Below are positions 27,922 to 35,905 of a DNA stretch of 64,000 nucleotides, piece after piece; within the stretch, counting starts at the first letter, position 1; each line of letters starts with the position of its first letter. The notes under the pieces are model-generated. The model was not told the origin of the DNA, ran no database searches, and was given only the letters and a program-made list of their open reading frames with translations. Position numbers and translations under genes: made by a program. This DNA is from Rhizobium anhuiense (GTDB lineage Bacteria; Pseudomonadota; Alphaproteobacteria; Rhizobiales; Rhizobiaceae): the NCBI RefSeq assembly GCF_003985145.1, contig NZ_ML133523.1:1-64000 (forward strand), given 5' to 3'.

Positions 27922-28887
27922 TCAAGCCGCAGCTCTCGATATCGATACGCGGCAGCCGGAGGCTTCGAGCGCCTCGCTGGCGACGTCAAGGAACAGGCCG
28001 CGGAACCAGCGCGCCCGGCCGTCCGCCTGGTCGACGCGGCGATAGAGCATGGTCACGGGATCGGCCGGCAGGGAAAGCGGCGGCTGGCAGATCGTCAGCC
28101 CATGCAATTGCGCCATGCAGCGACCGATCGATTCCGGCACCGTGGCGATGGCCGGCATGGCCCTGAGCGCCGTCGGCAAGGCGGAAAAACGCGGCACCGT
28201 CGCCACCACCTGCCTGACGTGGCCAGTGCGGCTCAGCGCGCTATCGATGCTGGTCGCGGCATTGCCTTCGAACGAAACGGTGACATGGGCGACATTGGCG
28301 AAATCCTTGAGGCTCAACGGCGCCTTCAGCCGGAGCTGGGCTTCATCGTAGATGCAGATCGAGGCCTGATCGAACAGCGGCGCGCGGATGTGCCAGGAGG
28401 CCGGCTCTTCGTGCACCGAGACGCTGAAGTCGAAGACGCCCTCGTCCAGCCGGCGCGCGGCATCGCGCTTGTCGGAAGCGATGCCGATCAGCCGGGCGCC
28501 GGGTGAGAGCTGGAGAAGACGGGCGGCAAGCGGGCCGAAGAAGGCCGATTCGAGATTGTCGCACATGCCGATGCGGAACTCGCCCTGCCAGCTGGCCGGA
28601 TCGAATTCGGCCTGCGGGCGGATGGCACGCTCGATGCCCGACAGCGCATCCTCGATCGCCGGGGCGATGGAAAGGGCCCGTGGCGTCGGCTGCAGGCCGC
28701 GGCCGACGCGCACGAACAATTCGTCATCCAGTGCCTCGCGCAGGCGCCGCAAAGCGGCCGAAAGACCGGGCTGGCCAAGCAGCAGCCGCTCTGCGGCGCG
28801 GCTGACATTGCGCTCCTGCATCAGCACCGAAAAGGCCAGCAGCAGATTGAGGTCGATCTTGCGAAGAGTGGCATCATTCATCATCAC
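27922..28887 (-). CDS. LysR family transcriptional regulator (NodD-type subgroup)
   Basis: The 321-residue product begins with IDLNLLLAFSVLMQERNVSRAAERLLLGQPGLSAALRRLREALDDELFVRVGRGLQPTPRA in its DNA-binding region, the NodD/LinR/PcpR-like branch. The effector domain has DKRDAARRLDEGVFDFSVSV. It is divergent from an MFS efflux gene with a LysR-type box between them, so it probably controls that pump in response to an aromatic or toxic compound. It is not nodD: no nod box or nod genes are nearby. Confidence 0.93.
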   Translation of the reverse strand: MMMNDATLRKIDLNLLLAFSVLMQERNVSRAAERLLLGQPGLSAALRRLREALDDELFVRVGRGLQPTPRALSIAPAIEDALSGIERAIRPQAEFDPASWQGEFRIGMCDNLESAFFGPLAARLLQLSPGARLIGIASDKRDAARRLDEGVFDFSVSVHEEPASWHIRAPLFDQASICIYDEAQLRLKAPLSLKDFANVAHVTVSFEGNAATSIDSALSRTGHVRQVVATVPRFSALPTALRAMPAIATVPESIGRCMAQLHGLTICQPPLSLPADPVTMLYRRVDQADGRARWFRGLFLDVASEALEASGCRVSISRAAA

Positions 28888-28908
28888 CAGTAATACCTGG
28901 CATGGCTA

Positions 28909-28925
28909 CTATCAATTTGCAATAG
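28909..28925. promoter_or_regulatory. LysR-type box between divergent LysR and MFS genes
   Basis: CTATCAATTTGCAATAG has CTAT/ATAG arms in the T-N11-A arrangement typical of LysR operators. It lies 22 bases upstream of the LysR start and 83 bases before the MFS start. Confidence 0.5.
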
Positions 28926-29007
28926 GAAAGGAAGCTGTACATTTTCTCGTTCCCTGCCGCCCGGCAACCTCCCCCGATGAGGCGGCAGCAAATAAGGAAC
29001 GATTTCG

Positions 29008-30408
29008 ATGACTCTTTCCAAATCGCGAAACGGGGCAGGGCTGGCATTGCTGCTGCTCTGCGCCGCCAATTTTCTCGACGCCATGGATGTCTCCACCATC
29101 GGCGTCGCGCTGCCTGCCATCCAGGCCGAACTCGGCATGGAGGCGACCTCGCTGCAATGGGCCGTCAGCGCCTATGTGCTCGGCTATGGCGGCTTCCTGC
29201 TGCTCGGCGGCCGGGTCGCCGACGTCTTCGGCCATCGCCGCGTCTTCCTCTGGTCGCTGGCAATTTTTGCCACCGCCAGCATCGCCGGCGGCTTCGTCGA
29301 CAGCGGCCCGACACTGATCGCCGCCCGGTTGATCAAGGGCATTGCCGCCGCCTTCACCGCGCCGGCCGCCCTGGCGCTGCTGCTCTCCGTCTTCGGCGAG
29401 GGAACGGCGCGGGCAAAAGCGCTCGGCGTCTTCTCCTCCACCGGCGCCGCCGGCTTCGTGCTCGGCATGGTGATCGGCGGTGCTGCGACGATCTTCAGCT
29501 GGCGGGCGACGCTCGTCATGGGCGCGCCGGTCGCCATCCTGACGCTCCTTCTTGCGCCGCTGGTGCTGCCGGCCGACCCGAAAAGAACCGGACCGCGGCC
29601 GGCCTTCGACTGGGCCGGCGCGCTGACCATCACACCCGGGCTCTTGCTCTTCGTCTTCGGGATCACCAACGCTGCGGCAGCGGGCTGGCAGGCCTTCCCG
29701 ACCTGTTGCTCGCTCATCGCGTCGCTGGTGCTGATCCTGCTCTTCCTCGCGGTCGAAGCGCGCCATGCCGATCCGATGGTGCCGCTCGGCATGTTCCGTC
29801 GGGCCAAGCTTCGGCATGCCAATGCGATTGCCGCCCTCTTCCAGGGCGCCTATGTCGGCTTCCAGTTCCTGGCGACGCTCTACTATCAGAACGCCATAGG
29901 CTGGTCGGCCTTCACCACCGGCTTCTGCTTTGCGCTTGGCGGCGTCTTCGTGATGTTCCTGGCGCCACGTTTTGCCACACTCGCGCAAAATCGCGGCGCC
30001 ACCGGGCTGATGGCGGTGGGTGTCGGCCTGCAAGCCTTCAGCTACATCTTCTGGGTGACCGCGCTCGGACATGTCGACCCGATCCTGCTCGTTCTGTTCT
30101 CGCAGATCCCGCTCGGCCTCGGTTACGCCCTGACCTACCCCTCGGTGCAGGTCGCGGCCCTTTCCGATGTGGAGGACGACAAGGCTGGACTCGCCTCGGG
30201 ACTGCTCTTTGCCTCCTTCCAGATCGGCGGCGGCATCGTGCTTGCGGCCGCCTCGGCGGTCTTCGGCGCCGCGCCGCATTTCGGCTGGGACCCTTATGTC
30301 GCCGGCATCGCCTTCGTGGCGTTGCTTGCCATCGCCATCACCCTGCTTGCAGCCGCCGGTCCGCGGACATCGGCCGCCCGGAGACCCAGCTATCAGGCGG
30401 CGGAATAA
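29008..30408 (+). CDS. MFS drug:proton antiporter, DHA2 (14-helix) family
   Basis: The 466-residue product has about fourteen membrane segments. Diagnostic stretches are NFLDAMDVSTIGVALPAIQAELG (helix 1, DHA motif D1), GYGGFLLLGGRVADVFGHRRVFLWSL (motif A), and FTAPAALALLLSVFGEGTARAKALGVFSSTGAAGFVLG (motif C region). These are hallmarks of EmrB/QacA-type multidrug exporters. It is divergent from a LysR gene with a candidate operator in between. Substrate unknown. Confidence 0.93.
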   Translation: MTLSKSRNGAGLALLLLCAANFLDAMDVSTIGVALPAIQAELGMEATSLQWAVSAYVLGYGGFLLLGGRVADVFGHRRVFLWSLAIFATASIAGGFVDSGPTLIAARLIKGIAAAFTAPAALALLLSVFGEGTARAKALGVFSSTGAAGFVLGMVIGGAATIFSWRATLVMGAPVAILTLLLAPLVLPADPKRTGPRPAFDWAGALTITPGLLLFVFGITNAAAAGWQAFPTCCSLIASLVLILLFLAVEARHADPMVPLGMFRRAKLRHANAIAALFQGAYVGFQFLATLYYQNAIGWSAFTTGFCFALGGVFVMFLAPRFATLAQNRGATGLMAVGVGLQAFSYIFWVTALGHVDPILLVLFSQIPLGLGYALTYPSVQVAALSDVEDDKAGLASGLLFASFQIGGGIVLAAASAVFGAAPHFGWDPYVAGIAFVALLAIAITLLAAAGPRTSAARRPSYQAAE

Positions 30409-30416
30409 CCATCTCG

Positions 30417-30440
30417 GCCCGCACCCTGACCGGTGCGGGC
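30417..30440 (+). terminator. Hairpin after the MFS gene
   Basis: GCCCGCACC, loop CTGACC, GGTGCGGGC is a perfect 9-base-pair stem starting 9 bases after the stop. The T tract is missing. Confidence 0.5.
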
Positions 30441-30545
30441 TGCCCATCAACCGGTGCGATATCCGCAGCAAGATTCCCGTTGCGTTGCCTCAGCGAAAGG
30501 CGCATGGTCCCGCCTTCGGCAGCCATCGCACGGGCGCTGCCGACT

Positions 30546-30563
30546 GAGGGTTTTTATACCCTC
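30546..30563 (+). other. Small hairpin in the leader of the next gene
   Basis: GAGGGT, loop TTTTAT, ACCCTC lies 22 bases before the start at 30585. It could be a terminator of upstream transcription or part of a leader. Confidence 0.35.
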
Positions 30564-30584
30564 GCCCCGACGAAAGGAGGACCG

Positions 30585-30881
30585 ATGTCTTCCACCTCAG
30601 AAAAGCCGCATCTGACCTCGTCCGATCTCGACATGCTTCAGGGCGTGCTCGACGACGCCGGCTACGACGCCAGAATCCTGATCGATGACGAACGGGTTTT
30701 CAACGTCGCGGCCATCCTGCTGATCAGGCTGTTCCAAGAGGGCGTCACCTCGCCGGCCATGCTCTCACGGGCGCTCGAACACCATTTCGGCAAGCCGAAG
30801 GCCCCGCCGAAAGTGGTAACTCCTGTCTGTAACCGATATGCGATACAGGGATTGCCCCGCGAAAGACGTGCCGCCGGCTAG
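30585..30881 (+). CDS. Hypothetical protein, 98 residues
   Basis: The start at 30585 is set by a near-ideal ribosome binding site, AAAGGAGG. The sequence MSSTSEKPHLTSSDLDMLQGVLDDAGYDA...FNVAAILLIRLFQEGVTSPAMLSRALEHHFGK is helical and soluble and has the look of rhizobial hypothetical proteins found in this size class. It ends with a basic tail. It could be followed on the same transcript by the next small gene, 27 bases on. No named domain. Confidence 0.8.
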   Translation: MSSTSEKPHLTSSDLDMLQGVLDDAGYDARILIDDERVFNVAAILLIRLFQEGVTSPAMLSRALEHHFGKPKAPPKVVTPVCNRYAIQGLPRERRAAG

Positions 30882-30908
30882 CCAGCCGCCCGGCTCCGAA
30901 GGATTATT

Positions 30909-31244
30909 GTGCGGAAAACCCTCTTGCTTTGTATCTCAGTCGCAGCGGCCGCCTATTTCGGATGGGTGCAATTCGGAGCTTACCAGCAACGGCAGCAGGA
31001 CAAGGATCTTGCAGACATCGACAAGGAGCGCCGGGTGGCGCTCCTTGAGATCGACGGCTGCCAGGCGAAAGTGGATCTGCTTCTGTCGATGACCGACCGC
31101 CTTCTCAAGGCCGGTGGCATGCGGGTGCCACTCGATATCGGGCGGGATATCGAACTCTGTTTGGCTCGCGGCATCATGTCGGCATCAGGCCTGGCCGAGA
31201 TGGAAAGAACGAAGCTGATCCGGCTGTTTCCATTAAATGAATAA
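30909..31244 (+). CDS. Hypothetical exported or membrane-anchored protein, 111 residues
   Basis: It starts at GTG 30909 behind AAGGA. An N-terminal hydrophobic segment (about 4-22, LLLCISVAAAAYFGWVQF) acts as signal or anchor. It is followed by a helical domain with two cysteines (CQAKVDLL and ELCLARG) and acidic/basic helices. No family recognised. It lies 27 bases after the previous gene on the same strand. Confidence 0.7.
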   Translation: MRKTLLLCISVAAAAYFGWVQFGAYQQRQQDKDLADIDKERRVALLEIDGCQAKVDLLLSMTDRLLKAGGMRVPLDIGRDIELCLARGIMSASGLAEMERTKLIRLFPLNE

Positions 31245-31617
31245 GCCCTGTGGAAATATGGCTTTCCTGCGGCGATGGCCTTAATGGCACCTCAATTTTA
31301 TTCTATGAAGAGGGCTCGCTGATTTGGCCGATGCGGCATTTGCGGTGACCGGTTTTCCGGCCCCGCCATTTTCCCGATCGCGAAAGCATGGTGACGTCCC
31401 GTCTCAACGTCGGGTTTGGCTTTCGGTGACCTCTCCGGTCATCCGCCTCCAGACTGCGATGCGGTTTCAGCAGGCATCATTTTCATTCCATCCCTGCGGC
31501 CCGGTGTTGTCGGGTTGCCCCTCATGACGATCCCGCGATCTCCAGTCGCGACCGACAAGCGGGGCGAATACCACGCAGGCCGCGGTTTTTAATGTCGATC
31601 CAAAGGGAGACTCATCC
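31245..31617. other. Intergenic stretch without a supported gene
   Basis: About 370 bases. Open frames on both strands lack ribosome binding sites. The last 60 bases must hold the promoter and leader of the small basic protein at 31618. Confidence 0.5.
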
Positions 31618-31761
31618 ATGGCAAAAGGACAGGTAAGAAGCAATCGCGAGGTCCGGAAGCCAAAAAAGGACAAGCAAGCTGCGAAAGTGGAAAGCACATT
31701 CGCCAACCAGATGAAGACGGCGACCAAAGCCGCCCCGCAGGGCAGTGCTCCAAAAAAATAG
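31618..31761 (+). CDS. Small basic protein, 47 residues
   Basis: ATG 31618 is preceded by AAGGGAG at good spacing. The product starts MAKGQVRSNREVRKPKKDK and ends SAPKK; it is strongly basic, with no hydrophobic segment. Short Lys-rich proteins beginning MAKGQ-RSNKE-KKPKK are a recurring hypothetical family in rhizobia. Nucleic-acid or ribosome binding is possible from charge alone. It is too short for routine gene calling and could be missed. Confidence 0.75.
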   Translation: MAKGQVRSNREVRKPKKDKQAAKVESTFANQMKTATKAAPQGSAPKK

Positions 31762-31949
31762 GGGCTCGTCTCGAGCCCTGGACGGGGCTCTCATCATCGA
31801 TGGCGCATAACAGCGCAAATCAAGATCGATTTGCGGAAGGATTATGCGCAGATTCAAAGTCACAGCGTGCCCTTTCGGGCACGCCGCGCTCTGGCGCGAC
31901 GGGATCACGCATGAACGTGTTTTAAAGAAAACGGAAGGTGCCACACAAA

Positions 31950-32066
31950 ATGACCCCTCTTCATACCATGTACCGCTTCGACTATCCGCTATTCCTCATT
32001 CGCTCAGCCGTGGTGATTGCACTCGGCTTTTCGACTGTCGCTGCCTTTCACGGCGCTATTCTGTGA
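31950..32066 (+). CDS. 38-residue membrane micro-protein coupled to the desaturase
   Basis: Read from ATG 31950, the peptide begins MTPLHTMYRFDYPLFLIRSA and continues with the hydrophobic helix VVIALGFSTVAAFHGAIL. GGAAGG lies eleven bases before the ATG. Its TGA (32064-32066) overlaps the GTG of the desaturase (32063-32065) as GTGA, a classic translational-coupling arrangement. It could be a leader peptide or a small subunit of the membrane-bound desaturase. Confidence 0.55.
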   Translation: MTPLHTMYRFDYPLFLIRSAVVIALGFSTVAAFHGAIL

Positions 32067-33166
32067 TCGAATCTGCGCGCCGCAGCGAGTGCGAGGAAAT
32101 CCGGGTTGCCCCTTCGGGCGAGCCTGACGAAAACCCGAAGCGATCCGAAGATCAAACCGCCCTTTTCACCGAGAAGGGCTGGTTGAAGATCCTTGCCCAA
32201 TATCGCCAGCCACGGGCCGGACGCAGCGCCTTCGAGCTTGCCGTCACGGTCGTCCCCTTCGCGCTGTTCTGGGCCGCCGCATGGGCGGCGGTTCATTACA
32301 GCTTCTGGCCAGGTCTCATCCTCGTCGTTCCCGCCGCCGCTTTCCTGCTCCGGCTGTTCATGATCCAGCATGATTGCGGCCACGGCTCGTTTTTCGCCCG
32401 TCGCGGCGTCGACGACTGGGTTGGACGCACGATCGGCATCCTGACGTTGACGCCTTACGACTATTGGCGTCGGGCGCACGCAGAACACCACGCCTCGGCC
32501 GGGAACCTGGACGAGCGCGGCGTTGGCGACATCGAGACGCTGACGATTGCCGAATACAACGCGCTGTCGCGCTGGGGCCGGATCGGCTACCGGCTCTACC
32601 GGCACCCGATCGTGATGTTCGGCATTGGACCGGCATGGCTGTTTCTCATCAAGCAGCGCCTGCCTTTCGGCATGATGCGCTCCGGCGCCCTGCCCTGGAT
32701 CTCGACCATGGCGACCAATCTTGCCATCGCAGCGGCCGCCGCACTGCTGATCTGGGCAGTCGGGATCGTCCCCTTTCTGCTGGTGCATCTGCCGATCGTG
32801 CTGCTGGCCGGCGCTGCCGGCGTCTGGCTGTTCTACGTCCAGCACCAGTTCGAGGAAACACATTGGTCGAAGAAGCCGGACTGGCAGTTCCAGCATGCGG
32901 CCCTGCACGGTGCCTCGCATTACGACCTGCCGCCGGTGCTGCGCTGGATCACCGGCAATATCGGCATCCACCACGTGCATCATCTGTCGAGCCGGGTGCC
33001 CTACTACCGGCTGCCGGAGGTGCTGCGAGACCATCCTGAGCTTGCCGATATCGGCCGCATCACGCTCATGGACAGCCTGCGCTGCGTCAAACTGGTGCTG
33101 TGGGACGAACAGGCGAAGCGGCTGGTGTCGTTTCGCGACGCAGCCCGGCTCGCCGCAGCAAGATAA
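32063..33166 (+). CDS. Membrane fatty acid desaturase
   Basis: The product has 367 residues from GTG 32063. Three histidine boxes of the di-iron acyl-lipid desaturases are present: HDCGH (103-107), HAEHH (139-143) and HHVHH (303-307). They sit between four membrane helices. The group resembles bacterial omega-6/delta-12-type (DesA-like) desaturases, which introduce double bonds into membrane acyl chains. The GTG is chosen because it overlaps the stop of a short membrane ORF; the frame stays open upstream without a ribosome binding site. Regiospecificity cannot be read from the sequence. Confidence 0.9.
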   Translation: MIESARRSECEEIRVAPSGEPDENPKRSEDQTALFTEKGWLKILAQYRQPRAGRSAFELAVTVVPFALFWAAAWAAVHYSFWPGLILVVPAAAFLLRLFMIQHDCGHGSFFARRGVDDWVGRTIGILTLTPYDYWRRAHAEHHASAGNLDERGVGDIETLTIAEYNALSRWGRIGYRLYRHPIVMFGIGPAWLFLIKQRLPFGMMRSGALPWISTMATNLAIAAAAALLIWAVGIVPFLLVHLPIVLLAGAAGVWLFYVQHQFEETHWSKKPDWQFQHAALHGASHYDLPPVLRWITGNIGIHHVHHLSSRVPYYRLPEVLRDHPELADIGRITLMDSLRCVKLVLWDEQAKRLVSFRDAARLAAAR

Positions 33167-33178
33167 CCGGCGGGCTCT

Positions 33179-33223
33179 GAGCGGTTCCGCTTTTGAAGCG
33201 CAGACCGCTCTGACCTTTTGTTT
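33179..33223 (+). terminator. Terminator of the desaturase gene
   Basis: GAGCGGT (33179-33185) pairs with ACCGCTC (33204-33210), with an inner pairing between CGCTT and AAGCG. TGACCTTTTGTTTTT follows, giving a T-rich tail. Confidence 0.7.
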
Positions 33224-33233
33224 TTACGAAAAT

Positions 33234-33262
33234 CCAGGGAAACCGGTTGACGGTTTCCCTGG
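33234..33262 (-). terminator. Strong hairpin terminator facing the SDR gene
   Basis: CCAGGGAAACCG, loop GTTGA, CGGTTTCCCTGG is a perfect 12-base-pair stem. On the minus strand it is followed by ATTTTCG. It lies 46 bases past the SDR stop. Confidence 0.7.
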
Positions 33263-33307
33263 AATCGGTCGGGCTTTTGCAGACGCAAAACCCCGCGCAG
33301 TTTCGCT

Positions 33308-34222
33308 TTAGCGATAACCCGTCACATCCGCCGGCCTGCCCGGCTCCTGCACTTCCACCAGGTAGCGCCAGCAATCCGGCCGCGAACCGTCGATGTCGTC
33401 GAAGCCGTAGGTCTTCGCCACGCCGCCACTCGATAGCGACTGGCCGTTCCAGCGGCCGCGGTCGGGATCGGCGGCAATCGCCGCAACGGCGCGGCCGAGG
33501 AAACGCGGGGTTTCGGAAATGGCGAAATGCGGCTGTATCTTCGTCGCATCGCGCCAGTTCTCCTCGCGCACACCGTAGGCATCCAGCATCATTTCGGAGC
33601 GCAGCCAGCCGGGTGTGATCGACACGGCGGTGGCGCCGTGTTTCGCCAGATCCTGCGCATGCGCCCAGGCCATGCGGGTGACGCCTGTCTTGACGAGATC
33701 GTAGAAGGGCGAAAGCCGGTAATGCGTGTCATTGTATTCGGCCGTTCCGTCGGTTACTTCCACCAGCAGTCCACCCGGCCGCTCGATCATCAGCGGCAGC
33801 GCGTAGTGGGCGGTAATCAGATGTGTTTCGATGCCGAGCCGCAGCATGTGCAGGCCCTTGTCCAGCGAATGCTCCCAGACTGATTTGTCCCATTCGAACA
33901 GCTTCTCGCAGCCCCAGATGTCGTTGACGAGAATATCGAGCCGGCCGGCTTCCTCGCGAATGCGGGCGACCAGCGCCTCGACCTGTTGATTGACGAGGTG
34001 GTCCACCTGCACGGCAATGCCCTTGCCGCCGGCAGCGGTCACCAGCTCGGCCGTCTCCTCGATCGTCTCCGGTCTCATATATTCGGATTGCTGCGCGCGT
34101 GTCGTACGCCCGGTGACATAGACGGTGGCGCCGGCGGCGCCGAGCTCCATCGCAATGCCCCGGCCGGCGCCGCGCGTAGCTCCCGCCACCAACGCCACTT
34201 TCTCCCGCAAGTTCGCTGTCAC
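33308..34222 (-). CDS. SDR family oxidoreductase
   Basis: The product has about 304 residues from GTG 34222, chosen because GGAGG lies eight bases upstream; a GTG at 34237 has no site. Rossmann motif ALVAGATRGAGRGIA (TGxxxGxG variant with Ala), NDIWGCE in place of NNAG, YxxxK variant FYDLVKTG, and late PGWLRSEMMLDAYGV match a known proteobacterial SDR subgroup with long C termini. The altered active-site Tyr (HYRLSPFYDLVK retains Tyr and Lys) is compatible with activity. It is divergent from a TetR gene that probably represses it. Confidence 0.88.
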   Translation of the reverse strand: MTANLREKVALVAGATRGAGRGIAMELGAAGATVYVTGRTTRAQQSEYMRPETIEETAELVTAAGGKGIAVQVDHLVNQQVEALVARIREEAGRLDILVNDIWGCEKLFEWDKSVWEHSLDKGLHMLRLGIETHLITAHYALPLMIERPGGLLVEVTDGTAEYNDTHYRLSPFYDLVKTGVTRMAWAHAQDLAKHGATAVSITPGWLRSEMMLDAYGVREENWRDATKIQPHFAISETPRFLGRAVAAIAADPDRGRWNGQSLSSGGVAKTYGFDDIDGSRPDCWRYLVEVQEPGRPADVTGYR

Positions 34223-34297
34223 TTCTCCATCCTCCACGCTAAAACGGCTCTCACGCCGAAATGGAAAGCGCCCCGGGTTTCCGGGGTTGGTTGTATA

Positions 34298-34315
34298 TAA
34301 ACGAATGATCGTTTA
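34298..34315. promoter_or_regulatory. Palindromic operator between divergent SDR and TetR genes
   Basis: TAAACGA, spacer ATGA, TCGTTTA has exact 7-base arms. It lies 28 bases upstream of the TetR start and 75 bases upstream of the SDR start and probably serves both promoters. Confidence 0.7.
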
Positions 34316-34343
34316 CATTCAACATGAATGCGAGAGGAATTTC

Positions 34344-34913
34344 ATGCCGCGCCGCCGCACAGTTTCCGATGAACAGCTTCTCGCCATGGTGCTTGCGCTG
34401 ATCCAGGCACAGGGGCCGGATGCGGCGACCTTTGCGGCGGTGGCGAAAGCAAGCGGCCTTTCCGGCTCGACGCTGGTGCAGCGTTTCGCAACGAAGGCGG
34501 CGATGCTGCGCGCAGCATTGCTTTATGCCTGGGACAGGCTTGACGCGGAAACGGCGCGACTTGCCGGGACCGTGCCGAAAACCCCGGACGGTGCCGTCGC
34601 GTTGCTCGTCGGCCTGTCGCAGGACTACGGGGACGATGCCGCCGCCTATGGCGAAGGACTGCTGGTGCTTCGCGAGGATTTCCGCGATCCGGTGCTGCGC
34701 GCCCGGGGTGCTGCCTGGGGAACAGCGCTGATGGCTGATATCGCGCAATGTTTCGGATCGGCGAAGGCGCCGGAGACGATCGCCCGGCTGATGCTGTCGC
34801 AATGGCAGGGTTCGCTGCTCTGGTGGGGTTTTGGCGCCGAAGGGCCGGTGGCTGCCTATGTCGAGACCGAGTTGCGGCGTTTCCTCGGCGCGGTACCTGT
34901 CCATTCAGCCTAG
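34344..34913 (+). CDS. TetR family transcriptional regulator
   Basis: The product has 189 residues from the ATG at 34344, which follows AGAGGAA. The N-terminal helix-turn-helix is DEQLLAMVLALIQAQGPDAATFAAVAKASGLSGSTLVQRFATKAAMLRAAL, somewhat degenerate but clearly TetR-like, followed by a helical sensor domain ending WQGSLLWWGFGAEGPVAAYVETELRRFL. It is divergent from the SDR gene and its end overlaps the convergent ExoD gene by four bases. The effector is unknown. Confidence 0.88.
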   Translation: MPRRRTVSDEQLLAMVLALIQAQGPDAATFAAVAKASGLSGSTLVQRFATKAAMLRAALLYAWDRLDAETARLAGTVPKTPDGAVALLVGLSQDYGDDAAAYGEGLLVLREDFRDPVLRARGAAWGTALMADIAQCFGSAKAPETIARLMLSQWQGSLLWWGFGAEGPVAAYVETELRRFLGAVPVHSA

Positions 34914-35566
34914 GAGGCCGTGAAGATCATCGCCTTGATAAAATAAAGCAAGGCGGCGGTCGCGACGATCGTCGCCGATGTGAGCAGCAGTCCGATCAGG
35001 GTGACGAGACCATCCCGCTCCATCAGGGCAACGGCGAGCACCACCAGCGACAACACCGGCAGAATATTGCCGAAGGGGATCGGCAGCGCGATCACGACGG
35101 CGAGCAGAAAGACAGGAATGCCGAGAAGCGCCTGTACCGTTCGGCCGGTGAGGGCCTGCAGCCGGCCGGCGCGCACGAGCTTTTCCACCCGGGCGATCAC
35201 CGGGACCGCGTGACCCACGATAAGATCAAGCGCCACGGACGAAACCCGGCGATCCCTGATGATAGCGGGCAACCAGACCTTCCGGCCACCCGCGACGATC
35301 TGGAGGGAGACCAGCGCAAGCGCGGTGCCGAAAACCATTCCGAACGGCCCGGGGATCGGGGTTAGAGCCGGGATTGCCAGGAACAGGATGGTGAAGGCGA
35401 TGCTGGTCGGGCCCATCGCCTCCAGAGCCTCGCCGATGGAGAGTCCGCCTTTCGCCCGGGCGAGTTCCAGCATCTCCCGAAGCCGCGCGGTGGCCACACC
35501 GCGCGGTCGTCTATTTCCGTCGTGATCAATCACACGGTCCATTTTCAGCTGGTCGCGGTCACGCAC
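34910..35566 (-). CDS. exoD: ExoD-family exopolysaccharide synthesis membrane protein
   Basis: The 218-residue product has the ExoD signature SIGEALEAMGPTSIAFTILFLAIPALTPIPGPFGMVFGTALALVSLQIVAGG, followed by more membrane helices. ExoD of Sinorhizobium affects exopolysaccharide production, alkaline tolerance and nodule invasion; the biochemical role is unclear. The chosen GTG at 35566 overlaps the upstream small gene by eight bases; ATG 35542 is an alternative. Many rhizobia carry more than one member, so orthology to exoD itself is not shown. Confidence 0.88.
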   Translation of the reverse strand: MRDRDQLKMDRVIDHDGNRRPRGVATARLREMLELARAKGGLSIGEALEAMGPTSIAFTILFLAIPALTPIPGPFGMVFGTALALVSLQIVAGGRKVWLPAIIRDRRVSSVALDLIVGHAVPVIARVEKLVRAGRLQALTGRTVQALLGIPVFLLAVVIALPIPFGNILPVLSLVVLAVALMERDGLVTLIGLLLTSATIVATAALLYFIKAMIFTAS

Positions 35567-35861
35567 CCTCGCCGGCTCCCTTCAGGGCGCTGGCAAGGGC
35601 TGCGCATTGTGGGTCGCTGCCGTCGAGAAGTTCTGCCGGCGCAGTATAGCCGATCGCTATGCTGACGACTGTGGCCGCCGCCCAGCCGTAGTCGCCGGCG
35701 GCGCGCTCGATGAGCTGCGGCCCCTGGGATGCCAGGCAGGCCTGGGACTGGCGGACGATCTCCACGGGAAGCCGGGCGCGCTCAGCCTGCTCCTGTATCT
35801 CAGCCTGCAGCGGACCGACGACGAGGAGGGCAAAAATCCAGCCGATGAAATTCGAAATCAT
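35559..35861 (-). CDS. Hypothetical protein with N-terminal hydrophobic segment
   Basis: The 100-residue product begins MISNFIGWIFALLVVGPLQAEIQEQAERARLP, a signal-like hydrophobic start. It continues with a polar domain containing two cysteines (QACLASQG and PQCAALAS) and a mid-length hydrophobic AATVVSIAIGYT. No family recognised. It sits directly upstream of exoD with overlapping ends, so joint expression is likely. Confidence 0.7.
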   Translation of the reverse strand: MISNFIGWIFALLVVGPLQAEIQEQAERARLPVEIVRQSQACLASQGPQLIERAAGDYGWAAATVVSIAIGYTAPAELLDGSDPQCAALASALKGAGEGA

Positions 35862-35905
35862 ATCCGGTTCCTTCCTTTGTTAGCGTTTGCGTGTGCAGAG
35901 CCCGC

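Noticed and set aside
27922..28887. nodD
   Set aside because: The regulator is of the NodD-type LysR branch, but there is no nod box and no nod genes are near; it faces an efflux pump.
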